Position numbers and translations under genes: made by a program. Source: Actinostola sp. cb2023 (lineage: Eukaryota; Cnidaria; Anthozoa; Actiniaria; Actinostolidae). Taken from it: a DNA stretch of 64,000 nt. The DNA lies in contig JAUJYZ010001579.1 of assembly GCA_033675265.1 (NCBI GenBank), positions 62,001-126,000 on the forward strand. The letters are read 5' to 3'. Under the pieces are notes generated by a model that saw nothing but the letters and a program-made list of their open reading frames with translations, was not told the origin of the DNA and ran no database searches. This document shows, in pieces, positions 46,801-58,547 of this stretch (position 1 is its first letter; each line of letters begins with the position of its first letter).

Positions 46801-49800
46801 GGTGCTCCGCCCATTCTCATCTCTTTTCTCTTGTTCGTTACATGACACTCATCGTTACATGACACTCATATCTCTTTCTCTCTTGGTTTGTTCGTTACGT
46901 GACACTCATAGCCGTGTACTATCATGGGTGGGGAGGGTGCTCCGCCCATTCTCATCTCTTTCTCTCTTGGTTTGTTCGTTACATGACACTCATAGCGGTG
47001 TACTATCATGGGTGGGGAGGGTGCTCCGCCCATTCTCATCTCTTTCTCTCTTGGTTTGTTCGTTACATGTCACTCATAGCCGCGTACTATCATGGGTGGG
47101 GAGGGTGCTCCGCCCATTCTCATCTCTTTTCTCTCTTGGTTTGTTCGTTACGCGTACACTCATAGGGTGCTCCGCCGCGTACTATCATGGGTGGGGAGGG
47201 TGCTCCGCCCATTCTCATCTCTTTCTTTTAGCCGCGTACTATCTCTCTTGGTTTGTTCGTTACATGACACTCATAGCGGTGTACTATCATGGGTGGGGAG
47301 GGTGCTCCGCCCATTCTCATCTCTTTCTCTCTTGGTTTGTTCGTTACATGTCACTCATAGCCGTGTACTATCATGGGTGGGGAGGGTGCTCCGCCCATTC
47401 TCATCTCTTTCTCTCTTGGTTTGTTCGTTACATGTCACTCATAGCCGCGTACTATCATGGGTGGGGAGGGTGCTCCGCCCATTCTCATCTCTTTCTCTCT
47501 TGGTTTGTTCGTTACATGACACTCATAGCCGTGTACTATCATGGGTGGGGAGGGTGCTCCGCCCATTCTCATCTCTTTCTCTCTTGGTTTGTTCGTTACA
47601 TGACACTCATAGCCGCGTACTATCATGGGTGGGGAGGGTGCTCCGCCCATTCTCATCTCTTTCTCTCTTGGTTTGTTCGTTACATGTCACTCATAGCCGC
47701 GTACTATCATGGGTGGGGAGGGTGCTCCGCCCATTCTCATCTCTTTCTCTCTTGGTTTGTTCGTTACATGACACTCATAGCCGTGTACTATCATGGGTGG
47801 GGAGGGTGCTCCGCCCATTCTCATCTCTTTCTCTCTTGGTTTGTTCGTTACATGTCACTCATAGCCGTGTACTATCATGGGTGGGGAGGGTGCTCCGCCC
47901 ATTCTCATCTCTTTCTCTCTTGGTTTGTTCGTTACATGTCACTCATAGCCGCGTACTATCATGGGTGGGGAGGGTGCTCCGCCCATTCTCATCTCTTTCT
48001 CTCTTGGTTTGTTCGTTACATGTCACTCATAGCCGCGTACTATCATGGGTGGGGAGGGTGCTCCGCCCATTCTCATCTCTTTCTCTCTTGGTTTGTTCGT
48101 TACATGTCACTCATAGCCGCGTACTATCATGGGTGGGGAGGGTGCTCCGCCCATTCTCATCTCTTTCTCTCTTGGTTTGTTCGTTACATGTCACTCATAG
48201 CCGCGTACTATCATGGGTGGGGAGGGTGCTCCGCCCATTCTCATCTCTTTCTCTCTTGGTTTGGTGCGTTACATGTCACTCATAGCCGTGTACTATCATG
48301 GGTGGGGAGGGTGCTCCGCCCATTCTCATCTCTTTCTCTCTTGGTTTCGTGCGTTACATGTCACTCATAGCCGTGTACTATCATGGGTGGGGAGGGTGCT
48401 CCGCCCATTCTCATCTCTTTTTCTCTTGGTTTGTGCGTTACATGTCACTCATAGCCGTGTACTATCATGGGTGGGGAGGGTGCTCCCGCCCATTCTCATC
48501 TCTTTCTCTCTTGGTTTGGTGCGTTACATGTCACTCATAGCCGCGTACGTACTATCATGGGTGGGGAGGGTGCTCCGCCCATTCTCATCTCTTTCTCTCT
48601 TGGTTTGGTGCGTTACATGTCACTCATAGCCGCGTACTATCATGGGTGGGGAGGGTGCTCCGCCCATTCTCATCTCTTTCTCTCTTGGTTTGTTCGTTAC
48701 ATGTCACTCATAGCCGCGTACTATCATGGGTGGGGAGGGTGCTCCGCCCATTCTCATCTCTTTCTCTCTTGGTTTGTTCGTTACATGTCACTCATAGCCG
48801 CGTACTATCATGGGTGGGGAGGGTGCTCCGCCCATTCTCATCTCTTTCTCTCTTGGTTTGTTCGTTACATGTCACTCATAGCCGCGTACTATCATGGGTG
48901 GGGAGGGTGCTCCGCCCATTCTCATCTCTTTCTCTCTTGGTTTGGTGCGTTACATGTCACTCATAGCCGTGTACTATCATGGGTGGGGAGGGTGCTCCGC
49001 CCATTCTCATCTCTTTCTCTCTTGGTTTCGTGCGTTACATGTCACTCATAGCCGTGTACTATCATAGGGTACTATCATGGGTGGGGAGGGTGCTCCGCCC
49101 ATTCTCATCTCTTTCTCTCTTGGTTTGATGCGTTACATGTCACTCATAGCCGTGTACTATCATGGGTGGGGTGGGGGGTGCTCCGCTCCGACCATTCTCA
49201 TCTCTTTCTCTCTTCTCTCTTGTTGTTTGGTGGTGCGTTACATGTCACTCATAGCCGCGTACTATCATGGGTGGGGAGGGTGCTCCGCCCATTCTCATCT
49301 TTTTCTCTTGGTTTGGTGCGTTACATGTCACTCATAGCCGCGTACTATCATGGGTGGGGAGGGTGCTCCGCCCATTCTCATCTCTTTCTCTTGGTTTGGT
49401 GCGTTACATGTTACTCATAGCCGTGTACTATCATGGGTGGGGAGGGTGCTCCGCCCATTCTCATCTCTTTCTCTTGGTTTGGTGCGTTACATGTCACTCA
49501 TAGCCGCGTACTATCATGGGTGGGGAGGGTGCTCCGACCATTCTCATCTCTTTCTCTCTTGGTTTGTTCGTTACATGTCACTCATAGCCGCGTACTATCA
49601 TGGGTGGGGAGGGTGCTCCGCCCATTCTCATCTCTTTCTCTCTTGGTTTGGTGCGTTACATGACACTCATAGCCGTGTACTATCATGGGTGGGGAGGGTG
49701 CTCCGCCCATTCTCATCTCTTTCTCTCTTGGTTTGTTCGTTACATGTCACTCATGCATAGCCGTGTATAGTAACGCAATCATCCTGGTGGTGCTTTACAG

Positions 49801-52800
49801 ACCCTCTATAGTCCGTAATTAAAATAACAACGTTAATCTTTATTTCAGGGAGGACTGGAAACATCCAACGAAATGTGTTTAAATCTCTTAATGTATTATC
49901 CACGTATACCGACTCTCAAATTTTGTTCAAGTAACTCCATTATAGGACCCTATAAGTTCCTGGAAAAGCATTTCCCGTAAGTAACCCTTTTTGCAATGAT
50001 TTTGAGTTTGATTTTGAAAAAAGCGCGCGCTTTTTCCAGCGAGTTGAGCACGTGACAATTGAGTACTGAATATACTCAATAAACGTACGTGTAGCCCGAT
50101 AAGCACATCCACTGTTGGAGGGAGGGACGGTGGTTTTGGCCAGGGTTTGTCAGTGGTTCTTTCACGTCACCATTTACTCAACTCAGCTGTAATATGGTTT
50201 AGAGACATTGATTTTGCAGCGAGTATTTGTTTTTAAATTTCACCAGTGTTAAACTGAGTTTTGAATTATACCCTAGGTATTTGAAACCTTATTCACACTA
50301 TTGGTACAACCCATTATACTCTGGTAAGCCAAAATGGACAGACCAAATGGTGAAGGATTTGAAGGAGTTTTATGAGAATGACCATAAAATCACTACGAAC
50401 TGCATGAAGGGAAACTACAGTAATATCAATGTAAGTATGGATGCATCTAGTAAGACCATACAATCACTACGAACTGCATGAAGGGAAACTACAGTAATAT
50501 CAATGTACGTATGGATGCATCTAGTAAGACCATACTGATCACTACGAACTGCTTGAAGGGAAACTACAGTAATATCAATGCAAGTATGGATGCATCTAGT
50601 AAGACCATACAATCACTACGAACTGCATGAAGGGAAACTATAGTAATATCAATGTACGTATGGATGCATCTAGTAAGACCATGCAATCACTACGAACTGC
50701 ATGAAGGGAAACTACAGTAATATCAATGTACGTATGGATGCATCTAGTAAGACCATACTGATCACTACGAACTGCATGAAGGGAAACTACAGTAATATCA
50801 ATGTAAGTATGGATGCATCTAATAAGAACATACAATCACTACGAACTGCATGAAGGGAAACTACAGTAATATCAATGTAAGTATGGATGCATCTAGTAAG
50901 ACCATACAATCACTACGAACTGCACTGATGAAGGGAAACTACAGTAATATCAATGTAAGTATGGATGCATCTAATAAGAACATACAATCACTACGAACTG
51001 CATGAAGGGAAACTACAGTAATATCAATGTAAGTATGGATGCATCTAGTAAGACCATACAATCACTACGAACTGCACTGATGAAGGGAAACTACAGTAAT
51101 ATCAATGTAAGTATGGATGCATCTAGTAAGACCATACAATCACTACGAACTGCACTGATGAAGGGAAACTACAGTAATATCAATGTAAGTATGGATGCAT
51201 CTAGTAAGACCATACAATCACTACGAACGACTGCATGAAGGGAAACTACAGTAATATCAATGTAAGTATGGATGCATCTAGTAAGACCATACAATCACTA
51301 CGAACTGCACTGATGAAGGGAAACTACAGTAATATCAATGTAAGTATGGATGCATCTAGTAATACCATGATCGCCTCGGTTTCCTTTGTCATTCCAGGGA
51401 CATACAAACCACTAAATCTCCCTTCTCCAATTTTCCGACCGGGAAATTTAGTAAGACAATGCAGAAATCCATTGTCTCACTAATTTTCCCGGCGGGAAAA
51501 TTAGAGAATGGAGACTCTGGTCGTCCCCAGTGTGTCCCTCATATAACAATCACTGGGACCTTGGACAGAGTAATCTGTCCGACTTACGTTTAACCTGAAA
51601 GCTGGCTCTATTCCAAGTTTCAAAAGAGTCCAACACATGTGGGATGCTATGTCCTCGACTCTGCGCATGAGCAGCGCATATGCAAAGACCGGAATTTTTT
51701 CTTTTCTGGAATAAAATCTTGGAACTCTTTATGTCTTGCCTTTTCCTATTGCTTACCAAACGTTAGCACACCATGAAGTTTTTTTCGTATTTTCGGGCAC
51801 TTTCCCTTGATTGGTCAACTTCAGCGTCTTTTACAAAGGCAAAACAACTCTCCGCCATGATTTTTGACCAAATGACGATTAAATATTCCTAAGCTGACTA
51901 ATAAAAATACTCGATCATTGTACAAATGAAACGGCAAAGCATCACAATTTCTAAATTCTCCAGAGTGTGGTGTAATCAACGCTCTTTGAGAAAAATATTG
52001 TAGTTCAGTCGTACTGCTCTAAATTATGCAAAGTGAACTATATTTTACTTTATTTCCTCGGTGATCATGGTATTACAAACTGATACCATGACAATTCGGG
52101 AAATTAGTGATTAAATTTCCCTCAAGCCTCGGGAGAGTTTGTAAAAGTCCCTCCGCCTACGGCGTCGGGACTTCCACAAACTCTCCCTCGACTTGCGGGA
52201 AATTTAATCACTAATTTCCCTCTTGTCATGGTATTACTTATAATAAGACCATACAATCACTACGAACTGCATGAAGGGAAACTACAGTAATATCAATGTA
52301 AGTATGGATGCATCTAGTAAGACCATACAATCACTACGAACTGCACTGATGAAGGGAAACTACAGTAATATCAATGTAAGTATGGATGCATCTAATAAGA
52401 ACATACAATCACTACGAACTGCATGAAGGGAAACTACAGTAATATCAATGTAAGTATGGATGCATCTAGTAAGACCATACAATCACTACGAACTGCATGA
52501 AGGGAAACTACAGTAATATCAATGTAAGTATGGATGCATCTAGTAAGACCATACAATCACTACGAACTGCATGAAGGGAAACTACAGTAATATCAATGTA
52601 AGTATGGATGCATCTAGTAAGACCATACAATCACTACGAACTGCACTGATGAAGGGAAACTACAGTAATATCAATGTAAGTATGGATGCATCTAGTAAGA
52701 CCATACAATCACTACGAACTGCATGAAGGGAAACTACAGTAATATCAATGTAAGTATGGATGCATCTAGTAAGACCATACAATCACTACGAACTGCATGA

Positions 52801-53212
52801 AGGGAAACTACAGTAATATCAATGTAAGTATGGATGCATCTAATAAGACCATACAATCACTACGAACGACTGCATGAAGGGAGACTACAGTAATATCAAT
52901 GTAAGTATGGATGCATCTCTTAATAAGGCCATAGTTTTCGCACGGCTGGCTCGCTAACTTTACTTTATTGACTCTCGATTGACCGAGACTGGACGAGATT
53001 CATTCATTGATGTGATATCTAATATTTAATTATTAAATTGTCTTCCATAGTATTGGCTGAAACCTAGCAATCTTGCTAATAAGGTGATCATAAAGCAGCC
53101 TTTCGTCCCTCCTCCATCAAGATGTGACGTACAAAGCTCATCTGAAGTCCTTAAAGCCGGCGTGTTGTCCTTTCTGTGTGCGACTTCTTGGATGCTATGG
53201 ACAGCGGTCTAA
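39942..53212 (+). CDS. MOXD1: DBH-like monooxygenase (MOXD1-like copper hydroxylase)
   Basis: Copper type II ascorbate-dependent monooxygenase of the dopamine beta-hydroxylase family, expected in the secretory pathway; its substrate is unknown. Fourteen phase-consistent exons: 39942-40217, 41440-41586, 41742-41909, 42939-43022, 43407-43598, 44942-45044, 45119-45285, 45875-45947, 46060-46145, 46234-46272, 46364-46423, 49849-49976, 50277-50430, 53051-53212 (TAA). Predicted 612 aa, the usual length. Signal peptide at about 1-20; DOMON domain at about 21-175. Copper ligands are visible: VHH (H239, H240) and IHY (H315) for the CuH site; HTH (H399, H401) and NEMC (M474) for CuM. The C-terminus is hydrophobic after a Ser-rich stretch (AGVLSFLCATSWMLW), suggesting a tail anchor or GPI signal. 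MOXD1 and DBH cannot be separated for certain; the length and DOMON spacing suit MOXD1. Confidence 0.94.
40862..40886. repeat. Poly-G run in MOXD1 intron 1
   Basis: GTGTGT repeats lead into about 20 consecutive G. The rest of intron 1 (40218-41439) holds a partial repeat copy at 40738-40788 and otherwise nothing recognisable. Confidence 0.8.
41604..41683. mobile_element. Perfect 80-bp palindrome in MOXD1 intron 2
   Basis: Both 40-base arms are exactly complementary with no loop. The left arm starts TTAGCCTCCTTTGCAGCCGT and the centre is AACGTT at 41641-41646. It lies 18 bp after the exon ending at 41586. A decayed relative is in the LCMT2 intron near 26098-26185. Confidence 0.9.
42072..42690. 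repeat. 8-bp (AGAAGAGC)n array in MOXD1 intron 3
   Basis: About 75 near-perfect copies of AGAAGAGC, with a few deletions near 42298 and 42541 and G variants at the end. The period of 8 gives an eight-residue RRAEEQKS repeat in the open plus-strand frame and a Ser/Leu/Cys repeat on the other strand. Neither joins a MOXD1 exon in frame with a splice site, so it is not taken as coding. Confidence 0.95.
43309..43385 (-). mobile_element. SINE-like fragment, inverted
   Basis: On the minus strand it reads GGGTTTACTCCGGGTATTCC then GCGGTTTTTCTCCTAG, resembling the body motif of the elements at 21003 and 29775. It ends about 20 bp before the MOXD1 exon at 43407. Confidence 0.4.
43755..44800. repeat. 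12-bp (GGTGGATATCAG)n minisatellite in MOXD1 intron 5
   Basis: About 85 units of GGTGGATATCAG with CATCAG, CTGGG and short-deletion variants. All forward frames are mostly stop-free and read WISG, GGYQ or VDIR. The frame of exon 5 continues into the array without a stop. It ends in GTTTAAATAAAGGTTTATTC at 44808, similar to the tail near 9710. Confidence 0.95.
45338..45680. mobile_element. Palindromic MITE with GGGGTACTCAGGGGTATCAG ends
   Basis: GGGGTACTCAGGGGTATCAG then TGACGGGGAGGTGCGAA at the left is mirrored by TTCGCACCTCCCCGTCACTG at 45608 onward. A long poly-C run follows. The inner part has repeats of CCCCAAAAAGTC type. Confidence 0.75.
46432..49770. repeat. 84-bp minisatellite (about 39 copies) in MOXD1 intron 11
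   Basis: The unit includes TACTATCATGGGTGGGGAGG, GTGCTCCGCCCATTCTCATC, TCTTTCTCTCTTGGTTTG and TTCGTTACATGTCACTCATA. The typical length is 84 bp; early and late copies are 83 bp or irregular. Because 84 is a multiple of three, open frames run for up to 681 codons. The frame of exon 11 (ending 46423) reads straight into the array. Confidence 0.95.
50389..52925. repeat. 74/78-bp minisatellite grown from the MOXD1 exon 13 splice donor, split by an insertion
   Basis: Each unit holds the last 42 bases of exon 13 (from AATCACTACGAACTGC to AGTAATATCAAT) followed by the donor GTAAGTATGGATGCATCTAG and 12 more intron bases. The true exon end is 50430. About 13 units run to 51360 and about 9 from 52243 to 52925. 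Variants are GTACGT donors, AATAAGAACA, and a 4-bp longer form with GCACTGATGAAGG. The insert at 51361-52242 carries its own palindromes. Confidence 0.95.
51361..52242. mobile_element. Insertion inside the 74-bp array
   Basis: About 880 bp of non-array DNA between array units. A hairpin with GGGAAATTTAGTAAGACAAT and CTCACTAATTTTCCCG text lies at about 51410-51500. A second, TACCATGACAATTCGGGAAA mirrored by TTTCCCTCTTGTCATGGTA, spans 52083-52233. No coding content was seen. Confidence 0.65.
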
Positions 53213-53337
53213 TACACTGGCTGCATGGACGTAACCATCCATACTGGTCAAGACTTTGTTGTGTATAGTTTATTATGAATAATACTGAATAATAATAATA
53301 ACCATACTATTACTACTAATACTAATACTAATACTAA

Positions 53338-53558
53338 TACAGCAATATGCAGAAATTCTGATCCTTTTGACTAAAATACATATATATATCAAAAACCTAC
53401 TTAAAATTGTGGTATGGCTACGCTGATATTTTTTTCTAGTTGTCTGCCAGCGAGGCTTTATGAAAAAAATATCAGCGTAGCCATCCCATAATTTTAAGTA
53501 GGTCTTTGATATATATGTATTTTAGTCAAAAGCATCAGAATTTCTGCATATTGCTGTA
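53338..53558. mobile_element. Palindromic MITE just after MOXD1
   Basis: Arms of about 95 bp start ACAGCAATATGCAGAAATTC and end with the complement; the loop includes TTTCTAGTTGTCTGCCAGC. It is flanked by ACTAATACTA repeats. It lies about 125 bp after the MOXD1 stop. Confidence 0.75.
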
Positions 53559-53709
53559 ACAATACTACTACTACTAACTAGTAATAATAATAATGTTGTT
53601 TATTATTCAATTTTCATACATTGTACAAATTCCGATCTTCTGGTTGGTTGATTTGTACCACGTGACGCGTGGTTATGACGTGACAACCGTGACGTCATTA
53701 TCGTGATGT

Positions 53710-54000
53710 AAAAGCCGTGGTGTAAATTATTTACACCACGGCTTTTACTCCACGGTGTTAGTATTAGTTAGTATTAGCTTGCCTCCGCAATGTATTCAAA
53801 TTGAATAATAAAAATGATAACGGCCCTGTTGTTGCTCGTGAGTTATCGGGATTTTACCTTCACTCGTTCACTATCAATGAACTCGAAATTTTCTCATACT
53901 GCACTCGGCTACGCGCCTCGTGCTACGCGTCGTGCAGTATTTAAATTTCTCGGCGCTCATTGTTAGCGAACTCGTGCAGGTAAATCCCGATAACCCACTC
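53710..54000. mobile_element. Two hairpins between MOXD1 and the AAT tract
   Basis: AAAGCCGTGGTGTAAAT and its complement form a tight palindrome at 53710-53747. A second inverted pair, GTTATCGGGATTTTACC-like text, spans about 53850-53995 with a CpG-rich centre (GGCTACGCGCCTCGTGCTAC). Confidence 0.55.
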
Positions 54001-54056
54001 GCTCGAGTGCGTTAACCTCTAAGTAAGTATAGTTTAATTATAACAATTATAATAAT

Positions 54057-54078
54057 GATGATCATGATGATGATGATG

Positions 54079-54151
<73 letters not shown>

Positions 54152-54182
54152 TAATAATGATAATGATAATAATAATAATAAT

Positions 54183-54275
<93 letters not shown>

Positions 54276-54298
54276 GATAACAATAATAATAATAATGA
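54057..54298. repeat. (AAT)n/(GAT)n microsatellite
   Basis: About 240 bp of AAT units with GATAAT interspersions. The long Ile- or Leu-only frames on both strands are by-products. Confidence 0.95.
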
Positions 54299-54685
54299 CT
54301 TTGTTGCAGTCTGTACTCACACTATGATTAAAATATCGTTTGTTTTGTTTAGTTGCAGTTGCGCGTGTTTGTACATGTAGTGTGTGATATAGGACCATTC
54401 ACATTGTAGTTAGTTCGATTGATGTTTCTTGGAAGAGGTCTTGTTGACCAAGACCCCTTTTGTAACTGAACAGTTCTCCTATTGATATTTAAATATCTGT
54501 GTACAAAACAACAATCACTTTGATTTATAGTCATAAAGGAACTAAGACTCTAGCTGAGCACCTCCCTTAATACCATATTAATATCATCCATCCGTCTATC
54601 CCATTTATTTTTACCCTTCCTTTTCTCCCATCCTTTCCATAATCCTTTTCTCCGTTCTATCAATCCCCCCTATCAATCCTCAAAT

Positions 54686-54880
54686 GATCATTTTGGACGT
54701 TTACATGGGCTATATATATAACCCACCAAAAATGATCATTTTGGACGATTTTTGACCAGTAATTTGCATGGGCTGTAACTCACCAAAAATGATCATCTTC
54801 GACGATTTTTGACCAGTTTGCATGGGCTATAACCCACCAAAAATGATCATTTTGGACGATTTTTGGCTGCATTTTTATAT
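54686..54880. repeat. Short tandem block AAATGATCATTTTGGACG
   Basis: About 60-bp units with AATGATCATTTTGGACGATT, TTGACCAGT and GCATGGGCTATAACCCACC occur three to four times with differing lengths. Confidence 0.8.
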
Positions 54881-54910
54881 CGAATAGAATATTTGTCGAT
54901 AGAAAAGATA

Positions 54911-55215
54911 AATACAGCTTATTAGATGTGTTCTCGGGTATTACGGGCTGATATTTTACGAGTTGCGAATGAATTTTTCCGAGCCCGCAGGTCGAGGAAA
55001 AATGCGAGCAACGAGTAAAATGTCAGCCCGTAATACCCGAGAAAACATCTATAATGAGGGATTTATTATATAACTGTGACGTAATTTTATCAGAATATTG
55101 TTTTTTGAGTTTTTTGAGTAGTGAACAGGGCATTACGGATTTCTACAGGGCATTAACGCCTCATATCGGCCCTCAAAAATGAACAAATTTGGTAAAATTA
55201 CGTCACAGATATATA
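54911..55215. mobile_element. MITE with an empty site present in the same window
   Basis: Inverted arms contain TCGGGTATTACGGGCTGATA and its complement. The flanks CGATAGAAAAGATA and ATGTCAATTAATAACGCC are contiguous at about 59820-59845, which is therefore the unfilled paralogue. The duplicated target is about 3-4 bp (ATAA or TAA). Confidence 0.75.
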
Positions 55216-55319
55216 ATAATGTCAATTAATAACGCCTTGTTCGAATATACACGAGATGTTATTTCATTGTATTGTAAGTTACATGCAATGTTCATAAAAT
55301 AAACCATTACGATTGTGTT

Positions 55320-56557
55320 ATTGTCCGCACGTATTTTCTCGCGTATAAGACGCACCTCACCTAATAGGCGCACCCTCGAAACAAATATCGTGATTCAGTT
55401 TAGGGAAAAACTTTAAAAACCCAAGCATAAGCCCTCACTATATATCGTCCTCCCTTCCTTTCCTGGACTCACTATAAGTTCATAACTGCGGTTGTTATCA
55501 ATCATATTTCTCTGGTGCAGCGCTGATTCAGGAATTAAGGAACCTGTGTTATATAAAAATGCGTACAACATCAAGCAACTACAAAGCCTTGTTCTGCGTG
55601 CATTTTTAGACCATTCTGACATCCTATGATTACTTATGAAGTAGCACATTCTACCCATCCCTTTTCACGCGTATAATAACCTCTTACAGTGAGGCACGCA
55701 CCAGGCTATTCTAGGAATATTTTGCCTGTAGGTCGGGGGTGGCAAAAGGCTTTAAGCAAAACTACATAAAAGGGGAAATGCTGCATGTCGGGCATGAGTA
55801 GTTGCGTGATTACCCATAATACATCTCGGTCGTGCGTTCGAATTAAAAAAAGGTTCCTAAACAAGTCGAAATCTTATCGAAAAAAATATATACAGAAACT
55901 AAAAGGAAAATGAAAGAAATTAAAAAACATAAAAAAAGAAAAAAAAATATTAATTAATTAAAAATAATATCTATCGAAAAAATCCCACAGAAACAAAAAG
56001 TAAATTTAAAAGAATGAATTTCAAAAGAAAATTTACAAAGAAAAAACAAGAAAAAAAACCCGAAAATAATAATAATTAAAAATATTATCTATAGAAAAAA
56101 AAACAGAAGCAGAAAGCAAATTAAAGAGATGAATTTAAAAATAAAATTTACAAAGAAAAAGAAACTAAAAAAAACATAATAATAATATTCAAAAATATTA
56201 TCTTTTTTTCCTGTTATTTTGTATGTTCGAAGTTGTTTGTTTTGTAAGAAGAAAAAAACACAGAAGGAGAAAGTAAATAAAAAAAAAGAATTTATAAATA
56301 AAATTTACAAAATAAAGTAACGAAAAAAAACTATTATAATATTTAAAAATATTATCTATCGAAAATCAACCCACACAAACGGAAAGGAAATTAAAATTAA
56401 CTTCAAAATAAATTTTAACGAAAAAAAACCAGACACTAAAAAAAGTCGATGGAACTGTGACTTGAACCAGCGATAATGAGCTTCAATTTATGCAAAACAC
56501 AAAAAATCGACCATACACCCAGACTTAAATGCTGAGTCACCGTATGTTACGTATAGG
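55320..56557. other. AT-rich stretch without a gene
   Basis: 55840-56450 is A-rich, with repeated text such as AATTTACAAAGAAAAA and AATATTATCTATCGAAAA in loose tandem. No supported exon was found. Confidence 0.5.
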
Positions 56558-58540
56558 CACAGGCAGCCCAACCATTCCTTTTGAGGCTACTAAATAATGA
56601 AATATATTTGCGTCTTTTTTTATGGGTTTCCTGTGGTAGAGCGCGCGCGCGCGCATTTATATGTTGGGTTCCCTGTGTTGAGTAACATATAATGTTGGGA
56701 TCCCTGTGTACCTCCTGCGGGACGCGCCCGCAGCAAATGTGTATATTTACACAAGGTATGAAACTCCAGTCACGTGATGGCCCGATGTGCGCCGCATGTA
56801 TGTGGTGCACTTTTTCGTGAGCCGAATAGCCGAAGTCGTCGAACGCTACAGGCCCGTGGGGGGTACCCAGGGTTAAGTCGTCATTTTGTCGCTAATGTAA
56901 TGGCGGCGCATGGAAGAGAAGTTCATATCAAGAAAGACTGATTTTTTCGGTGTAAACGTTAGGATTCTATTCCCTATTCATGGTAAGTTTAGACGTTCAC
57001 AATTCATGTCAACCTTAAGTCAATTTAGAAGAGATTTGACGGTTTTAAAGTAGTCCTTTTTCATTTTGAATGGTGGAGAAAGTTTGGATGTGTTGTGCTC
57101 GACACGTGAGCCTGAAAGTTTAGTTGAAGCTGAAGCTGAACTAAAAGTATTTTTGTCAAGGTTTTTACGTAGTATTTGCTCTAAATGTTCTCTAATAAAA
57201 GGACTTGCCTATATAGGCTGCTTATACTCCTCAACGAATCAGTTTTTTTCATAAATTATGCAGAACTGATTTGACTTGTGTAGTTGTCAGTGATCGAAAT
57301 GCACTTCAACAGGGAACCTCTTTCAACTGACTGATAGTACTTTATCTGTTTAAACATTTTGACTGTCTCATCTAGAAAGTGTTTGACGTAATTTTGTACT
57401 TTACTTATAGTTCTTCTGACACAAGGGAACGCCAACACATGCAGCATAAACCATCTGAAGCAAAAATATAGACGAACTCAAATTCACTGACATCGAAGGA
57501 GACATGAATTGAATGGCGATGTACTCGTGAAGCTGCCGTGAACTAAAATATTAACAGTTGTTCGTTATTGTCATTGAAATAGCACAACACATTTAGCAAA
57601 TAAGCTTACTATCATGCATCTGAGAGAAACACAGAGTAATTTTCGCTTCCAACTGTGATGTTTGTTATTCATTCACAACTTGTCGATTGTGTATAATATT
57701 TATTTAATTGTTGTTATCCAGCTATTACTGATCAATATAGTGAATAAATTGTACAGAAAGAACGGCGAAAACAGTGTGTAAAAGCTAGTAAACTTATTGT
57801 TGAAATAAATACGTTTGTATGTCATTTTGTGTACAAGTACTGATAGCAAAAATGTGTTGTGCAGTACTAAATATTGAGACTTATATTTAGCATTAATAAA
57901 ACACAAAGCGTCAATTTTGAAGATTTTAATCGATAAAAATCAAAATACAATACAAATACTTTACAGAAGTCAAAACAGAAAGCAAATAAAGTATATTTAG
58001 ATGTTTTGATTTATGTTTAGTGAACATAAATATTAAAACTTGCCAAAAAGAGCATAGTTCAGATTTGCCGACCGCTTGTCGATGTCCTCTCGAAGGTAAA
58101 ATCCGACTGTTTCACGGAAAAGTGCACCACATACATGCGGCACACATCGGGCCATCACGCTCAAAATTTCAAAAATTAGTTTCTCAGCGTACGTTGAAGT
58201 TAGACGACTGACACTTATAAGGTGTTTCGAGAATACAGTAAGGTTTAGTTATTCGAAGAAAAATTGAATGTTCACATCATAATGACAAAATTAGAAGCAA
58301 AAACGTATTTGTCACGTGACCTAGTTTCATACCTTGTGTAAATATACACATGTAGTGCGGGACGCGCGGGATGTGCACAGGAAGCCCAATATAGGATATT
58401 ACTCAGCACAGGGAACCCAACATATCTAAGTATTAATATTGAGCGCGCATGCGCTCTACCACAGGAAACCCATCAAAAAAAGACGCAAATATCATTTTAT
58501 TGAATTAGTAGCCTCAAAAGCAATGGTTGGGCTGCCTGTG
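56558..58540. mobile_element. 2-kb CACAGG-AGCCC family element with 7-bp target duplication
   Basis: The left end CACAGGCAGCCCAACCATTC is mirrored at the right (GGTTGGGCTGCCTGTG). Arms of about 250 bp contain CCTTTTGAGGCTACTAAATA and CGCATGTATGTGGTGCAC. GTATAGG flanks it at 56551-56557 and 58541-58547, a 7-bp direct repeat like that of P2 in LCMT2. The 1.2-kb interior (57066-58000) has only short frames and no recognised transposase. Confidence 0.75.
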
Positions 58541-58547
58541 GTATAGG

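Noticed and set aside
56547..58211. Small genes at the ends of the 2-kb element (HIHAAHIGPSR peptide on both sides)
   Set aside because: The same peptide occurs at both ends because the frames lie in the inverted terminal repeats.
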